Source: Lachnospiraceae bacterium (GTDB lineage Bacteria; Bacillota; Clostridia; Lachnospirales; Lachnospiraceae). From it: a DNA stretch of 64,000 bases. Positions 50,601 through 59,292 of this stretch are shown one piece after another (positions within the stretch are counted from its first letter, which is position 1; each line of letters opens with the position of its first letter). The stretch lies in contig JAMPFQ010000004.1 of the NCBI GenBank assembly GCA_023664345.1, forward strand, positions 26,084-90,083. The letters are read 5' to 3'. The translations under genes were made by a program, and so were the position numbers. Under the pieces are notes generated by a model. That model had not been told where the DNA came from. It made no database searches and saw nothing but the letters and a program-made list of their open reading frames with translations.

Positions 50601-50917
50601 ACTACGCGGCGCTGGCGCTCCAGAAGCTGGGGCAGGAGGAAGAAGCCGAAAAGCGCTTTGATGCCTTTATCCAATATGCGGAGGATCACAAAAACGATGA
50701 GGTAAAGATCGAATACTTCGCCGTTTCCCTGCCCGACTTCCTGATCTTCGAGGGCGACCTGAATAAAAATAACCAGGTTCACTGCTGTCTTATGGCGGCG
50801 CTGGGGCATCTGGGAAAAGGCGAAAAAGAACAGGCAAAACAGTTTGCGGCCCAGGGCCTGAAGCTGAATGCCTGTCACTTTGAGCTGGCTGAAATTGTAA
50901 ATGTCCTTACCGACTAA
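47630..50917 (+). CDS. DUF5107-TPR protein
   Basis: A 1095-residue cytoplasmic protein. The start MNKVTVRQEKVTIPTYET follows AAAGGA; the longer frame is rejected for want of a site. Residues 1-~340 form the DUF5107 domain (ENDYILVMILPELGGRIQRLYDKTNGYDAVYYN, WISGGIEFNWPQHHRPSTYDPVD), which resembles galactose-mutarotase-type beta-sandwiches and suggests carbohydrate binding or processing. A linker domain follows, then ~700 residues of TPR-type repeats (YLYNKGRFADSEAYFRRAI, FNLGLALKIQGKINEAYDAFY). The gene converges on the GH42 gene with overlapping stops, consistent with a role in oligosaccharide use; the reaction is not known to me. Confidence 0.85.
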   Translation: MNKVTVRQEKVTIPTYETAAYDKNPMFLEKRVYQGSSGRVYPHPVCEGVADVKTDRKYDAIFLENDYILVMILPELGGRIQRLYDKTNGYDAVYYNEVIKPALVGLAGPWISGGIEFNWPQHHRPSTYDPVDCTVEEHEDGSVTVWVGEIEKMFHTKGMAGFTVYPDKAYLEIRGQVYNPTDRPQTFLWWANPAVAVNDHTQSIFPPDVTAVMDHGKRDVSKFPIADGVYYKVNYAPGTDISRYKNIPVPTSYMAYHSDLDFIGNYDHFKNAGLLHIADHHVSPGKKQWTWGCGDFGKAWDRNLTDENGPYIELMTGMFTDNQPDFTYLKPYEEKSFVQYFMPYKDAGAVKNASTEAVLNLEFEDGRALLTLYSPVESKDLTVELFCGENAVYSRQLDLSPLESFRDVIPMPECCFTQNTVSVTIRKAGREILRYTPTDHNEPVPAPAEALPEPSVLETTEKLFLAATHLEQYRHATYSPEDYYLEGLRRDDSDIRLNNGYGKYLYNKGRFADSEAYFRRAIRSSTWKNPNPYDCEPYFNLGLALKIQGKINEAYDAFYKAVWDGNMQDKAFYQLACIAAGKGLYGEALDHLEKSLARGFHNLKARTLKTALLRLTGQRERAVSCALETASFDPLDHGACYELYLLGQREKEQFSHLLRGDAHNYIELALCYSCAGLCGEAADILRLVPDTNAPLVHEPLVHYYLYFLTNDPEELRQAESADSLYCFPNRLEDIPVLQKAVENQGSYAAYYLGDLLYDRGRWEEAQHLWEQAAEQISLPTVHRNLSLVYYNKLHDAGRAKASLEKAFSMDTTDARVFFELDQLYKAMNLSAGERLAHMETHRELLEQRDDLYTEYITLLNLNGRYEESYEKIMSHNFHPWEGGEGKVPAQYRISLIQLAKKEITLQFFCTSELVESHRSKAASLLQQALVYPRNLGEGKLIGNMDNDIYYLLGTLYNDPAKSREAYELASRGEFNLSSAMYYNDQPPQMMYYAALALQKLGQEEEAEKRFDAFIQYAEDHKNDEVKIEYFAVSLPDFLIFEGDLNKNNQVHCCLMAALGHLGKGEKEQAKQFAAQGLKLNACHFELAEIVNVLTD

Positions 50918-52965
50918 AATGCCCTCTTATACACCCTGACCCCATAGGGTTCCAGCGTCTGTGTCCCGCAGCAGTTCTCCCCTGAGAGCAGTTCCTGAAG
51001 TTCTGTTTTCAGGAGAACCTCTGCGGGATCTTTCTCATAGTTGAGCACAAAGAGATACTGCACCCCATCCCTTTCCCTCACTGCCAGTTCGCAGCCTGCG
51101 GGAATCTCCAGAATCTCCCCGTAAGGCTCTCCGATGCCCAGCTTTTTGATAAAAAGTTCCGCCGCATCCAGGGCAAAGGCTCCACCAAAATAATAAGCCT
51201 CCCCTTTTCCAAAATGATTGCGGATCAGCGCGGGTGTTCCCGCGTAATAGCTGTCAGCGTAAACGGCCAGGATCTCCGCGTTTTCACCCGCCGGGGCAAG
51301 CAGATCGTTGAACACCGCCGCCTCCATCTTCTCTCCGTCCCACTCCGCCGTCACCTTACCGTCGTCCGGCGCAACAAAGGAATATTCCGGGATATCCGTC
51401 CCCGTCAATCCGGCGGCAAGACCGGGCAGGGCATTTGTGACACACTTGCCGTTTATCTCCTTATAGCCGGTGCGACAGCCCATCACAAGCTTTCCGCCCT
51501 CCGCCACATACTGCTCCAAAAGCGCCATCCGCTCCTCTGTCAGAATGGATGCGTGGGGATAGAACAGCACGTCATATCGTTTCAGGTCTTCCAGTTTCAG
51601 TTCTCTCTCAAAATAGACATGATCAAAGGGAACATGCGCCCGCTGCAGTGCTGTAAACAGGGATTTCCGGCTTACCCTGTCAACCCGCTCGTGCCACCTG
51701 TCAACCTGGCAGTCCCATACATTATCATAATCCTTCAGGATGCCTACTTTCGCGCTGTACACCGCTCCGGCGACTTCCTGTATGGCGTTTATCTTATGTG
51801 ACACATCTGTCACTTCCTGCAGCCTGCGGTTCTCCCTGCCGGAATAATCCAGGATGCCGTGCCAATACATCTCCGTGCCAAAATTGCAGGTTCTCCAGCG
51901 GAAATAACTGACAAAATCCGCGCCGTGGGCAATGCTCTGGAATGTCCACAGCGTAAGCTGTCCCGGACGCGGCATGGGCGCTTCCATCCTGGTATTCCAG
52001 CCGTTTGCCCCGCTCTGCTGCTCCATGATGCCAAAATTAGGGGAGACCGCACGAACCTCCGTCAGATTGCGGCTCCACTTCCGGTCCTTCATCAGATCCT
52101 CTTCCCGATAATCATCCAGGCAGTAGGCAAAATTGGGATAGGAATCATACATCAGCACATCCAGGCTTTCTCGCCCCATCCGCTGATAATCGATATTACC
52201 GAAAATGCCGTTTGTGGTGATAAAATCATCCGCCTTGCAGTATTTTCGGATGATCTCCGCCTGCTGCCCCGCAAAGCGGCACACACTGTCAGAGATAAAA
52301 CGGTAATAGTCCAGCTGCAGATGAGGATTGACAGCGCCTGTGTTGGTCTTTCTGGGCACATAAACCTGCGTCCAGTCCGTGTAGGTCTGGTTCCAGAACA
52401 CCGTGCCCCATGCCTCGTTCAACGCCTCTAAAGTCCCATACTTTTCCTGTAAAAACACACGGAAAGCATCCGTGTCGCTCTCAGAATAAAATTCATCGTT
52501 CTCACAATTGAACTCATTATCCAGCTGCCACCCCACGATAGCAGGATGCTGTCCGTAATGAGATGCGGACTTCTCCACAATGCGCCTGCAGAATTCCTGA
52601 TAGACCGGGGAATTGTAGTTATAATGCCTGCGGGAACCATGGCAGATCAGATTGCCCTCCCTGTCCGCGTTCAGGACTTCAGGATACCGATCCGTCAGCC
52701 ACGCGGGGGGCGTCGCCGTGGGTGTGCAGAAAATCACCTGCATCGCTTTTTTCCGGGCCAGTTCCAGGAATCCATCAAAGAACTCATATGTAAATCTGCT
52801 TTCCTCAGGCTCTATCAGATTCCACGCGAACTCCGCGATACGCACGGTCGTAAGGCCTGCTGCCAGCATCCGCTCCAGATCCTCCGCCCACAGGCTTTTG
52901 GGCCAATGTTCGGGATAGTAGCAGACCCCCAGGTCTATGCTGTTTCCATTGATCAGTTTTCTCAT
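50914..52965 (-). CDS. Beta-galactosidase, GH42
   Basis: A 683-residue glycoside hydrolase without a signal peptide. It has the GH42 opening LGVCYYPEHWPKSLWAEDLERM and the acid/base GWQLDNEF (Glu151). The nucleophile lies in FGIMEQQSGANGW (Glu near 315), and a trimerisation-type domain contains YDVLFYPHASILTEERMALLEQYVAEGGKLV. It hydrolyses beta-galactosides, in this family usually plant- or host-derived oligosaccharides taken up into the cell. The length is normal. The nearby DUF5107 and PfkB genes suggest a small galactoside-use locus. No secretion signal or attached CBM is present. Confidence 0.93.
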   Translation of the reverse strand: MRKLINGNSIDLGVCYYPEHWPKSLWAEDLERMLAAGLTTVRIAEFAWNLIEPEESRFTYEFFDGFLELARKKAMQVIFCTPTATPPAWLTDRYPEVLNADREGNLICHGSRRHYNYNSPVYQEFCRRIVEKSASHYGQHPAIVGWQLDNEFNCENDEFYSESDTDAFRVFLQEKYGTLEALNEAWGTVFWNQTYTDWTQVYVPRKTNTGAVNPHLQLDYYRFISDSVCRFAGQQAEIIRKYCKADDFITTNGIFGNIDYQRMGRESLDVLMYDSYPNFAYCLDDYREEDLMKDRKWSRNLTEVRAVSPNFGIMEQQSGANGWNTRMEAPMPRPGQLTLWTFQSIAHGADFVSYFRWRTCNFGTEMYWHGILDYSGRENRRLQEVTDVSHKINAIQEVAGAVYSAKVGILKDYDNVWDCQVDRWHERVDRVSRKSLFTALQRAHVPFDHVYFERELKLEDLKRYDVLFYPHASILTEERMALLEQYVAEGGKLVMGCRTGYKEINGKCVTNALPGLAAGLTGTDIPEYSFVAPDDGKVTAEWDGEKMEAAVFNDLLAPAGENAEILAVYADSYYAGTPALIRNHFGKGEAYYFGGAFALDAAELFIKKLGIGEPYGEILEIPAGCELAVRERDGVQYLFVLNYEKDPAEVLLKTELQELLSGENCCGTQTLEPYGVRVYKRAF

Positions 52966-53093
52966 ATCCTTTATCTATCCTTTTCTATTTTAGTAACCCG
53001 CTCTCCATCTGTCACAATCAAGGTATCGCTCTCACTTCCGCTGAAATTCTCTTTCCTCTCCAGACTGCCTTAAGAAAGCTTATCATGGATATG

Positions 53094-54005
53094 TCAGAAT
53101 ATTTTCAGCGACTCATACACCCGCTCTATCTCCTGCCTTGTGGCAAGCCGTTCCGAAAACGCGCTGGCGCTGCCTGCGGCCAGACCCATTTTAAAAGCGT
53201 GGGCATGATCCCGCTTTTCACACCAACCGGCCACGAACCCCGCCACCATGGAATCTCCCGCGCCCACGGAATTGATCGCTTTCCCTTTGGGAACCCCGCT
53301 GGCCAGTGTCTCTCCCGTCTCCGTGACCAGCACGGCTCCTTCTCCGGCCATGGAGACCAGGACGTTAGCCGCTCCCATTTCCTGAAGCTTCCTGGCGTAA
53401 GGGATCACTTCCTCCCGGCTCCGAAATGTCACGCCGAATATCTCACCCAGTTCCTGCGCATTTGGCTTTATCAGGAACGGCTTATAGGGCAGCACATTGA
53501 GAAGCAGGTCTTTTTCGGCATCCACCACGATCATGACCTGCCGATCCGAAAACATCTTCATGATATCGCCATATAGGGAATCCGGAAGGGACGTCGGTAT
53601 GCTTCCCGCCAGGATCAGAATATCTCCGTCCTTCAAAGCATCCAGTTTTGCCATAAACTTTGACAGGGACTCGCCATCGATAGCAGGCCCGGCGGCATTG
53701 ATCTCCGTTTCCTGAATGGACCTGATCTTCACATTGATCCGGGAAATGCCCGCTTTCAGTTCAATGAAATCACATTTTCCGCCCATGGCTTCAAAACCGC
53801 GCCTGATCTCCACGCCGGTAAATCCCGCGATAAATCCAAGGGCAATATTTTCCACGCCCAGATTGTTGAGGATGGTGGAGACATTCAGTCCCTTGCCTCC
53901 GGGCAAGATCTGCTCAGAAGCGGAACGGTTGGTCATTCCCGGCTCCAGGTTCTCAACCCATATGACATGGTCGAGCGCCGGATTAAAGGTAACGGTATAT
54001 ATCAT
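53094..54005 (-). CDS. 1-phosphofructokinase / tagatose-6-phosphate kinase (PfkB family)
   Basis: A 303-residue sugar-phosphate kinase with GGAGG 9 nt before the ATG. Family marks are TVTFNPALDHVIWVE, the substrate Gly-Gly block LPGGKGLNVSTILNNLG (~34-50) and the ATP/anion-hole block NSVGAGDSMVAGFVAGW (~246-262, catalytic Asp). The FruK/LacC subfamily phosphorylates fructose-1-phosphate or tagatose-6-phosphate to the bisphosphate. No PTS or fruR gene adjoins it, and the neighbouring GH42 gene makes tagatose-6-phosphate at least plausible; the substrate cannot be decided from the sequence. Confidence 0.88.
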   Translation of the reverse strand: MIYTVTFNPALDHVIWVENLEPGMTNRSASEQILPGGKGLNVSTILNNLGVENIALGFIAGFTGVEIRRGFEAMGGKCDFIELKAGISRINVKIRSIQETEINAAGPAIDGESLSKFMAKLDALKDGDILILAGSIPTSLPDSLYGDIMKMFSDRQVMIVVDAEKDLLLNVLPYKPFLIKPNAQELGEIFGVTFRSREEVIPYARKLQEMGAANVLVSMAGEGAVLVTETGETLASGVPKGKAINSVGAGDSMVAGFVAGWCEKRDHAHAFKMGLAAGSASAFSERLATRQEIERVYESLKIF

Positions 54006-54105
54006 CCTGCTTTTCCTCCAGAAACTTCCGGTCTGTGATCATAATTATAGCCCGCTTTTCACAAACGCACAATATCCAAAAAGAAAACCACATCGCCTCT
54101 TTCAG

Positions 54106-56898
54106 CTATATCGCGCTTTCCCATACTGTGCTCAGGGTATCCTCATAAACGGAAAAACCATACTTTATGTGCTGCTCCATATCCTCATAAATATAAAAAG
54201 TATCATTGAACCTTTCCACAAATCCTTCCGTCAATTCTCCGCCCGCGCCCTCAACAAGATCTCGCAGTTCGGAGAAAGGCATATCAAGCGTAAAACGTCC
54301 GTCCCTGCTTCCGCCTTCCTGGATCAGAATGCTTTCCAGCCTGTGCTGGTCGTCAAAGAAACACATGTACTGACTATGTTCGGCACACAGGCATGCCCCT
54401 TCCATATCCGAACGGGGCTCGAAGACTGACTGTCCGGCAGCGTTCAATATCTTTTCCGTCTCTTCCATAGACATGCCAAATTCCAATCCCCTTAAAGCCT
54501 GCAGATTCCTCTCTGACGAATATGTCACCACCCGGATGGGTACAAAGGTATCCCCATACTGATGCGTATGGGTTTCCGGCAGATCCCCCGTAAGTTCCGT
54601 CACCTTTTCCTTATCGCCCAGATCCAGGCCTGCAGCCATCAGCGTATTATCTTGTGTCAGGAGAAAAACATGATACGTGTATCTGCTGCTCTCCCGCGCG
54701 CGCCAGTAGGGCTTCGCATCCGAATCATTAAACGCAATGGATTCCATCCACACCATCTTTACATCATCCATCACTTTCACCGGTTCCCGGATGTAATCAT
54801 CCTCCGTCACCGGAACACCGCATTGTCCGAAGAGATTCAGCCCCCAGGCGTACAGTTCCCCCGCTTCGTTGATAGCGGCTCCTGTATGAGTTCCTGTGGC
54901 AATATAAACGCAATCGTCCATGATCTTCCTGGGCTCGCTGGCGTACATCTTTGCAGGATTGACAACGTCCTCGTCCAGACTCCAGAAGTCCTCAAAATAT
55001 GGCACATGAGAAAGGGTTGTGGAAGAATATTGGCCCCACCAATACGCACTCCCATCCGTTTTCAGGGCAACGATATTCTCCCTGCCCGCCCTGGCATAGG
55101 CGACGTCAGTCATCAACAGGACAGGCTTTGTCACTTTCTGATAATTTTCCACACTGTACCGCGGGACTTCGCTTCCTTTTCCCAGAAGTATTCCCCCACA
55201 GTTTGATCCCACGCCGTAAAGTTCCCCTGTATCCGTCAGATAAATACAGAAATAACTGTTTTCCGACACATCCATCGAAACCACATGCTCCGCTATCTTC
55301 ACCGGCTCCTCATGATATTCTTCAAAACCATAGGTGCCTGTTCCCAACTGCCCGTAATCATTCCTGCCGGTGCCCCAGAACACACCATCTTCGTCAATAT
55401 AATAATGCTCGTCCACTATCCAGAGATTGGTAATATAGCAGTCCTCTATGGAAAAAGGTTCCTTGACCGCCAGACTGTCAATGTCCTGTACAAAAAATGC
55501 GGGAAGATCCTCTGCATTGTCCGCCGCATCCGTGTTTTCCTGCTTTTCATTTCCACTTGGGGCATTCTCCGCCTGATATCCCTGTTCCCCATTTTCATCC
55601 AATCCGTTCTCTGCCTGATGTCCCTGTTCTCCATTTCCCTCTGCTCCACCCGAAGCCTCCGGATCGCCGTTCTGTCCCATGAGGGTTTCCGCCGGTCCTT
55701 CCGCCTCCGTCATAAACAACGCAGACAGCGCAACGATCACTACGATTGCCGCCGCTCCCAGCCCCGGAAGCGTATACTTGTATCGCATCACATTTTTCAC
55801 CCTGGACTTTAAACTTCCCTCAGCGAAACCGATGGGCGCCACAAACACTTTCCGCTTCTTTTTCCTGCCCCTGTTCGCAACATGGATCAGCGCATAGGCA
55901 TATTCTTTCCTGTTCTCTTTTCCCAGATCCCGGATGACTTCCTCGTCACAGGCTTTCTCCAGGTCGCTTCCCAGCAAAGAATACGCGATCCATATAAAAG
56001 GATTGAACCAGTGTACCAGGCAGATCGCATATGCCGCCATCTTAAGCAGCCCGTCCTTCCGGCGGACATGCATTTCCTCATGGAGGATAACATAAGAAAG
56101 ATTCTCATCCTCCAGGCTGAAAGGCAGATAAACCTTCGGACGAATCAGCCCGAACACTATGGGCATATCGATATTTTCCGCCCACAGGATATTATCCCTG
56201 TAAGGGATGCTTAACACCAGTTTTCGCTTTAGCGCCAGATAAGAATATAACATATGCCCAATGCAGGCGCACAGTCCCGCCAGCCACAGGCAAGCCAGTA
56301 TACCCATATTTTTTTCATGGGACAGTCTGTCTTTCCACGCCCCGTCCGGCGCTGCCCCATCCCCGTGATCAAGAGCATCAGGCGCTGTAGCAGCGACTCC
56401 TGCGATCCCATAGGGCTGTGTGGCCGGATAGTCCACAATGGTGCTGTTACTGTTATCTGCGCCCATATCTGCCATGCCAACCTGGGTGCCTTTATTTCCG
56501 ACGTTCCCCATAGGATCGCCTGTGTCAGAATCTGCCATATCATCCGCATGACTACCCGCGCCATACACATTGCCGCCATCTGTTTTACCAGCAATATCCT
56601 CCTCATTACCATGGCCGCTTCCATTTCCCAACCCGGAAAAATCCTCTGTCATGCCCCTTTCCGCGCCGATCCACATCTCGTCCAACACAGCGGTATTCCC
56701 CCAGAATCCCATCGGCAGGCTGACTTTCCACGGTATGATAAAGAACAGGAAAACCATCGCCCACGATCCGACAATATATCTGTGGCCGACCCTCAGCTTG
56801 TTCAGCAAAAAGCGGAACACCATAACGATCAGTATAATGACAATCCCCCTCATGCTCATTTTCAATAATCCATCCATAAAAACTGCCATATTCCTCAT
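54106..56898 (-). CDS. M56 (BlaR1-type) peptidase with RCC1-like extracellular domain
   Basis: A 930-residue membrane protein whose ATG overlaps the BlaI stop (ATGA). The N-terminal ~390 residues are the BlaR1/MecR1 metalloprotease: membrane segments near 17-32, 45-62, 200-220 and 370-390, zinc motif ILHEEMHVRRKDG (His near 272) and SDLEKACDEEVIRDLG (third ligand). After the last membrane segment comes an acidic linker, then RCC1-type repeats (GVFWGTGRNDYGQLGTGTYG, GELYGVGSNCGGILLG, GELYAWGLNLFGQCG) and a ~110-residue C-terminal domain. BlaR1 normally carries a penicillin-binding sensor, which is missing here. It may sense another ligand and cleave the co-encoded BlaI repressor. Confidence 0.88.
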   Translation of the reverse strand: MRNMAVFMDGLLKMSMRGIVIILIVMVFRFLLNKLRVGHRYIVGSWAMVFLFFIIPWKVSLPMGFWGNTAVLDEMWIGAERGMTEDFSGLGNGSGHGNEEDIAGKTDGGNVYGAGSHADDMADSDTGDPMGNVGNKGTQVGMADMGADNSNSTIVDYPATQPYGIAGVAATAPDALDHGDGAAPDGAWKDRLSHEKNMGILACLWLAGLCACIGHMLYSYLALKRKLVLSIPYRDNILWAENIDMPIVFGLIRPKVYLPFSLEDENLSYVILHEEMHVRRKDGLLKMAAYAICLVHWFNPFIWIAYSLLGSDLEKACDEEVIRDLGKENRKEYAYALIHVANRGRKKKRKVFVAPIGFAEGSLKSRVKNVMRYKYTLPGLGAAAIVVIVALSALFMTEAEGPAETLMGQNGDPEASGGAEGNGEQGHQAENGLDENGEQGYQAENAPSGNEKQENTDAADNAEDLPAFFVQDIDSLAVKEPFSIEDCYITNLWIVDEHYYIDEDGVFWGTGRNDYGQLGTGTYGFEEYHEEPVKIAEHVVSMDVSENSYFCIYLTDTGELYGVGSNCGGILLGKGSEVPRYSVENYQKVTKPVLLMTDVAYARAGRENIVALKTDGSAYWWGQYSSTTLSHVPYFEDFWSLDEDVVNPAKMYASEPRKIMDDCVYIATGTHTGAAINEAGELYAWGLNLFGQCGVPVTEDDYIREPVKVMDDVKMVWMESIAFNDSDAKPYWRARESSRYTYHVFLLTQDNTLMAAGLDLGDKEKVTELTGDLPETHTHQYGDTFVPIRVVTYSSERNLQALRGLEFGMSMEETEKILNAAGQSVFEPRSDMEGACLCAEHSQYMCFFDDQHRLESILIQEGGSRDGRFTLDMPFSELRDLVEGAGGELTEGFVERFNDTFYIYEDMEQHIKYGFSVYEDTLSTVWESAI

Positions 56899-57248
56899 CC
56901 TTCCTCAATGATCCGCTTTAATTCCTCAATCTCCTCCTTGGAGAGCTTCTTCTGCGAGACAAATGCCGCCACAAAATCGGGCAACGAGCCCGCAAAGGCC
57001 TCCTCCACAAACTCTTCGCTCTGTTTCGCCTGAAAAAGCTGCCTGGAGACCAGAGATGTGACCACGCCTTTCCGGTTCTCAAAGATTCCCTTGTCGCACA
57101 GCCTCTTTAATACCGTATAAGTGGTGGTGCGCTTCCAATTCAACTCTTTAAGACATAACACCGCCAGTTCCCCCGAGGGAATCGGCTCATGCCCCCAGAT
57201 CAGTTCCGCAAATTTCATCTCAATCTCGCCCAATCTGTATTCCGACAT
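56895..57248 (-). CDS. BlaI/MecI/CopY family transcriptional repressor
   Basis: A 117-residue winged-helix repressor with AGGAGGTATT before its ATG. Family features are LGEIEMKFAELIWGHEPIPSGEL, the recognition helix NWKRTTTYTVLKRLCDKGIFE and a C-terminal dimerisation helix pair (SKEEIEELKRIIEE). It is expected to bind the inverted repeats directly upstream (57262-57304) and to repress itself and the M56 gene, until the M56 protease triggers its inactivation. The upstream operator overlaps the promoter. Confidence 0.93.
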   Translation of the reverse strand: MSEYRLGEIEMKFAELIWGHEPIPSGELAVLCLKELNWKRTTTYTVLKRLCDKGIFENRKGVVTSLVSRQLFQAKQSEEFVEEAFAGSLPDFVAAFVSQKKLSKEEIEELKRIIEEG

Positions 57249-57261
57249 AATACCTCCTTTT

Positions 57262-57315
57262 GTCTACATGATGTAGAATTAATTGTATTCTACATCATGT
57301 AGACACTCTTGTCAA
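57262..57315 (-). promoter_or_regulatory. Promoter and twin operators of the blaI-M56 operon
   Basis: On the minus strand -35 TTGACA (57315-57310) and -10 TAGAAT (57292-57287) are 17 bp apart. Two 15-bp palindromes of the TCTACAT-N-ATGTAGA type lie at 57263-57277 and 57289-57303, one inside the spacer and one over the start region. Together they make a larger inverted repeat. TACA/TGTA half-sites fit the BlaI family. Confidence 0.85.
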
Positions 57316-57341
57316 CAGATAAAAGATTAATGCGCAGCAGG

Positions 57342-57393
57342 TTGACTTTTGTCCTAAATCGGATTATAATGCCTTTTGTCCGGTTTGGGACAA
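57342..57393 (+). promoter_or_regulatory. Promoter and MarR-type operator
   Basis: -35 TTGACT (57342-57347) and -10 TATAAT (57365-57370) with 17-bp spacing. Just downstream, TTGTCC-N6-GGACAA (57376-57393) is an inverted repeat over the transcript start, a likely autoregulatory site for the MarR protein. It stands back-to-back with the blaI promoter. Confidence 0.75.
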
Positions 57394-57414
57394 TTTTCAC
57401 GGGAGGAATCCGCT

Positions 57415-57867
57415 TTGGAAAACGACATCAATCGATACAGCGAATATGGGGCTCTGCTGAATCAGTATGACAAAGAACTTGACGATATCTATCACTATTA
57501 CGCCCTCCGCCACGACCTGTCGGACGCCGCTCTCTGGATTCTCTATGTGGTCCACGGCTCGGACACAGGCGTTACCCAGGCGGATATCTGCAACGGCTGG
57601 TCTTTCAGCCGCCAGACCATCAACACGGCATTGAAAGGACTGGCGCAGCAGGGCGTCATAAAACTGGAAGCGGTTCCCGGAAACCGCAAGAGCAAGCATG
57701 TTGTATTTACCCACCAGGGCCGACAGCTGGCGCAACAGATTGTTGTCCCACTGAAGCAGGCGGAAAACCAGGTCTTCGCATCTTTTACCGATGAGGAAAA
57801 CCGACTGTTCGTGAAGATGGCTGGGAAGCGCTGCTCGCTTCTGCGGGAATTTCTGGAAGCAAAATGA
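57415..57867 (+). CDS. MarR family transcriptional regulator
   Basis: A 150-residue regulator. The TTG at 57415 is chosen because GGGAGG lies 8 nt upstream; a longer frame starting at 57376 would run through the operator. Winged-helix features are YYALRHDLSDAALWILYVV (dimer helix), GVTQADICNGWSFSRQTINTALKGLAQQGVIKLE (recognition helix) and NRKSKHVVFTHQGRQLAQQIV (wing and last helix). It precedes a MATE transporter gene by 79 bp in the same direction. By analogy with the MarR-MepA type it probably represses the transporter until a compound releases it. Confidence 0.88.
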   Translation: MENDINRYSEYGALLNQYDKELDDIYHYYALRHDLSDAALWILYVVHGSDTGVTQADICNGWSFSRQTINTALKGLAQQGVIKLEAVPGNRKSKHVVFTHQGRQLAQQIVVPLKQAENQVFASFTDEENRLFVKMAGKRCSLLREFLEAK

Positions 57868-57945
57868 GAAGCCAAGGACCGGCAGCGATCCTGTTTGCCC
57901 CTGAAGAGCCAGATTCTCTGAAAAATATACAATCGCAGGAAAGGT

Positions 57946-59289
57946 ATGATCTATATGAAACTTAACATACAATTGTCCGACCACTTTACTTACGGAAAGC
58001 TTTTGCGCTTCACGCTTCCCTCCATCGCCATGATGATCTTTACCTCCATTTACGGCGTGGTGGATGGATTCTTCGTGTCAAATTTTGTGGGAAAGACCCC
58101 TTTCGCAGCCGTCAATTTTATCATGCCGTTCCTCATGATCCTGGGGGCATTCGGCTTCATGCTGGGCACAGGCGGCAGCGCCCTGATCTCCAAGACAATG
58201 GGCGAGGGCAAGATGGAAAAGGCCCATTCCCTGTTTTCCATGGTGGTCTGCGTCTCCCTGGGGCTGGGCATTGTAATCGCGATCCTGGGCGTTATCTGCA
58301 TCCGCCCCGTTGCCGCCTTGCTGGGAGCGGAGGGAGAAATGCTGGACTACTGCGTCCTTTATGGGAGGATTATTCTGGCGGCCATTCCCGCCTTTATGCT
58401 GCAGCAGGAATTTCAAAGCTTTTTCATCATGGCGGAGAAGCCCCAGCTGGGCCTGTATATCACCGTATCCGCAGGCGTTGCTAATATGGTGCTGGACGCG
58501 CTGTTTATGGCGGTGTTGCGATGGGGTGTCGCGGGAGCGGCGTGCGCCACGGCGATCAGCCAGATCATCGGCGGCGTGCTTCCCATCCTGTATTTCTGGC
58601 GTCCCAATACCAGCCGTCTGAAATTTACCAGGCCCTCCTTTGACGGAAAGGCGCTTTTGAAAATCTGCACCAACGGCTCCTCGGAACTGATGAGCAATGT
58701 GTCCATGTCCCTGGTGGGTATGCTCTATAATATACAGCTGATGAAATATGCCGGGGAGAACGGCGTGGCGGCTTACGGCGTGCTGATGTATGTGAGCATG
58801 ATCTTCATAGCGGCCTTTATCGGATATACCATTGGAACTGCGCCTGTGATCAGCTACCATTACGGTGCCGGGAACCACAGCGAATTAAAGAGCCTGTTCA
58901 AAAAGAGCCTTATCATAACCGGCGCGTTTTCCGTGGGTATGCTGGTTCTGGGGGAAGTACTGGCAAGACCGCTTTCTGTTTTGTTCGTGGGATATGATGC
59001 CGACCTGTTAGACCTGACACAGAGGGGATTTATGATATTTTCCTTTTCTTTCCTGTTTTCAGGATTTGCCATTTATGGTTCGGGATTTTTCACCGCCCTC
59101 AACAACGGCCTGATCTCCGCAGCCATTTCTTTCCTGCGGACCCTGGTATTCCAGATCGCGGCCATCATCATCCTGCCCATCTTCTGGCAGATTGACGGAA
59201 TCTGGATCTCCATTGTGGCGGCGGAAGTGATGGCGGCGCTGGTGACGGTGGTTTTCTGGCTCGGGAACCGGAAGAGATATCACTATTAG
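57946..59289 (+). CDS. MATE family efflux transporter (MepA-like)
   Basis: A 447-residue protein with about twelve hydrophobic segments; starts at 57946 and 57955 are both plausible (AGGAAAGG upstream). The N-terminus (HFTYGKLLRFTLPSIAMMIF, then TSIYGVVDGFFVSNFVGKT) and GENGVAAYGVLMYVSMIFIAAFIGYTIGTAP are typical of the MepA-like branch. It exports drugs or metabolites against cation entry. It follows a MarR gene and shares its promoter. It is only distantly similar to the MATE protein encoded at 31928. Confidence 0.92.
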   Translation: MIYMKLNIQLSDHFTYGKLLRFTLPSIAMMIFTSIYGVVDGFFVSNFVGKTPFAAVNFIMPFLMILGAFGFMLGTGGSALISKTMGEGKMEKAHSLFSMVVCVSLGLGIVIAILGVICIRPVAALLGAEGEMLDYCVLYGRIILAAIPAFMLQQEFQSFFIMAEKPQLGLYITVSAGVANMVLDALFMAVLRWGVAGAACATAISQIIGGVLPILYFWRPNTSRLKFTRPSFDGKALLKICTNGSSELMSNVSMSLVGMLYNIQLMKYAGENGVAAYGVLMYVSMIFIAAFIGYTIGTAPVISYHYGAGNHSELKSLFKKSLIITGAFSVGMLVLGEVLARPLSVLFVGYDADLLDLTQRGFMIFSFSFLFSGFAIYGSGFFTALNNGLISAAISFLRTLVFQIAAIIILPIFWQIDGIWISIVAAEVMAALVTVVFWLGNRKRYHY

Positions 59290-59292
59290 AAG

